Assembly (NCBI GenBank): GCA_002393705.1
Contig: DGTH01000194.1
Location: 268 to 15,141, forward strand
DNA from: Prevotella sp. UBA4341
GTDB lineage: Bacteria; Bacteroidota; Bacteroidia; Bacteroidales; Bacteroidaceae
Length of the DNA stretch: 14,874 nucleotides
Direction: 5' to 3'
Shown: positions 13,170 to 14,874 of the stretch, piece by piece
Numbering within the stretch: the first letter of the stretch is position 1
Layout: every line of letters begins with the position of its first letter
Made by a program: the position numbers and the translations under genes
Notes under the pieces: model-generated
Told to the model about the DNA's origin: nothing
Databases searched by the model: none
Seen by the model: the letters and a program-made list of their open reading frames with translations, nothing else

Positions 13170-13928
13170 TTAAACCTTATTATTATGTTCTTGCAAAGTT
13201 TTCTGCTGGATGTCGCTCAGCACGAGTCCTGCCAGGGTAAAGCCGAAGATGGCCGTGATGTGCACCAGACTGCCGTTCACTCCGTCGCGGCGGCCGCCCT
13301 GCCTCGGCGGCTGTTCGTCGCTGAACACGCACTGGAACTTACGCCCCGGACGCTCACCCTGCTTCTTGAACCGCTGTCTCAGCGCACGGGCCAACGGACA
13401 GCCCTTGACCTTCCAGAACTCAGCCACCTGAACGTGCGTGGGGTCCAGCTTCAGCGCGGCTCCCATCGACGAGAAGAACACGGCCCCCTGGGTGCGCGTG
13501 GCTCGGCTGATGAGTAGCTGTTTGTCAGGCAGCGAGTCGATGGCATCGACGATGTAGTCATACTCCTCCAGCGGGAAACTGGCGGCGCTATCCTGATTAT
13601 AGGCTTCGTTCCTGACGGTGATGTCAGCCTCTGGGCTGATGGTCAGCAGGTGCCGGCGCATGGCCTCTACCTTGACTTCGCCTATGGTCTGCTGGGTCGC
13701 CATGAGCTGGCGGTTAATGTTGGACGCGTTGACACGGTCAAAATCGACAAGGGTCAGGTGTCTGACGCCAGAACGGACCAGTGCTTCAATACACCACGAG
13801 CCGACGCCACCACAGCCGAAGACGATAACACGCTGTTGGGCGACACGCTTCATAGCGTCCTCGCCCAACAGCAACTGTGCTCTGTCTAAGAATTGTATGA
13901 CCTCCAACTTTCTGCTTTCAGCTTTCAA
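13170..13928 (-). CDS. tcdA: tRNA threonylcarbamoyladenosine dehydratase (TcdA/CsdL-type E1-like enzyme)
   Basis: About 252 residues, an E1-like ThiF/MoeB/HesA family protein. TcdA uses ATP to activate and cyclise N6-threonylcarbamoyladenosine at position 37 of ANN-decoding tRNAs to ct6A. Seen: [16 protein letters not shown] (13-28), the family entry motif; the nucleotide loop [10 protein letters not shown] (37-46); [14 protein letters not shown] (61-74); IVDAIDS (126-132) followed by KQLLI; and [15 protein letters not shown], typical of this subfamily and distinct from MoeB/ThiF, which carry zinc-binding CxxC pairs. The start is uncertain: no ATG is available, and the TTG at 13928 and the in-frame TTG at 13907 both lie in a 7-nt repeat. 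The gene sits between thrS (10 nt upstream) and aspS (7 nt downstream), fitting a tRNA-function operon. Confidence 0.9.
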   Translation of the reverse strand: MKAESRKLEVIQFLDRAQLLLGEDAMKRVAQQRVIVFGCGGVGSWCIEALVRSGVRHLTLVDFDRVNASNINRQLMATQQTIGEVKVEAMRRHLLTISPEADITVRNEAYNQDSAASFPLEEYDYIVDAIDSLPDKQLLISRATRTQGAVFFSSMGAALKLDPTHVQVAEFWKVKGCPLARALRQRFKKQGERPGRKFQCVFSDEQPPRQGGRRDGVNGSLVHITAIFGFTLAGLVLSDIQQKTLQEHNNKV

Positions 13929-13937
13929 CCTATCAAC
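13902..13937. repeat. Degenerate 7-nt tandem repeat at the thrS/tcdA junction
   Basis: On the minus strand, units GTTGATA (13937-13931), then after one extra G, GTTGAAA (13929-13923), GCTGAAA (13922-13916), GCAGAAA (13915-13909) and GTTGGAG (13908-13902) follow each other with a 7-base period. The repeat fills the gap between the thrS stop and tcdA and supplies the codons of the doubtful tcdA N-terminus (residues 1-9). Confidence 0.7.
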
Positions 13938-13938
13938 T

Positions 13939-14874
<936 letters not shown>

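Overview
The window looks like chromosomal DNA from a member of the Bacteroidota, most likely the Bacteroidales and perhaps a Prevotella relative. The evidence is several upstream regions with the phylum's own promoter pattern (-33 TTTG, about 20 nt, -7 TAnnTTTG), a small DUF2582-type winged-helix gene, weak or absent Shine-Dalgarno sequences, and the overall protein style. Genus is an inference. No tRNA, rRNA, CRISPR array, insertion sequence or integrase was seen, and there is no gene-free stretch longer than about 130 bases.

Region 1 (about 1-10554) is a surface-glycan gene cluster with repeatedly changing orientation. In order it holds: a GT11/fucosyltransferase-like gene (+), a TupA-type ATP-grasp gene (-), a GT4 glycosyltransferase and a UbiA-family prenyltransferase resembling decaprenyl-phosphate phosphoribosyltransferase (+ +), a tightly packed four-gene minus-strand operon (GT4, GT4, GT2, GT4 in transcription order), and a plus-strand operon of GT4, GtrA-like membrane protein and hexapeptide acyltransferase. 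That is seven glycosyltransferases plus lipid-carrier, acylation and ATP-grasp ligation functions. No Wzx flippase, Wzy polymerase or initiating phosphoglycosyl transferase is visible, so this is either part of a larger locus or a set of decoration/extension enzymes.

Region 2 (10551-11401) has two small winged-helix proteins of unknown role, separated by a strong hairpin terminator. One has a lysine/alanine-rich, histone-H1-like tail.

Region 3 (11402-14874) is a housekeeping minus-strand operon concerned with tRNA: thrS (C-terminal part only, cut by the window edge), tcdA (cyclisation of t6A37 in tRNA) and aspS.

The most unusual structures are regulatory and architectural. First, a 51-bp imperfect palindrome at 8356-8406 contains two complete, interlocked, mirror-symmetric divergent promoters whose -33 boxes lie inside each other's core, so the two glycan operons should compete for polymerase. 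The rightward promoter also sits so close to its ATG that the mRNA is probably almost leaderless. Second, all three tail-to-tail gene junctions in the glycan cluster overlap (52, 14 and 4 bp), leaving no room for terminators. Third, a heptanucleotide tandem repeat sits at the thrS/tcdA junction and contains both plausible tcdA start codons.
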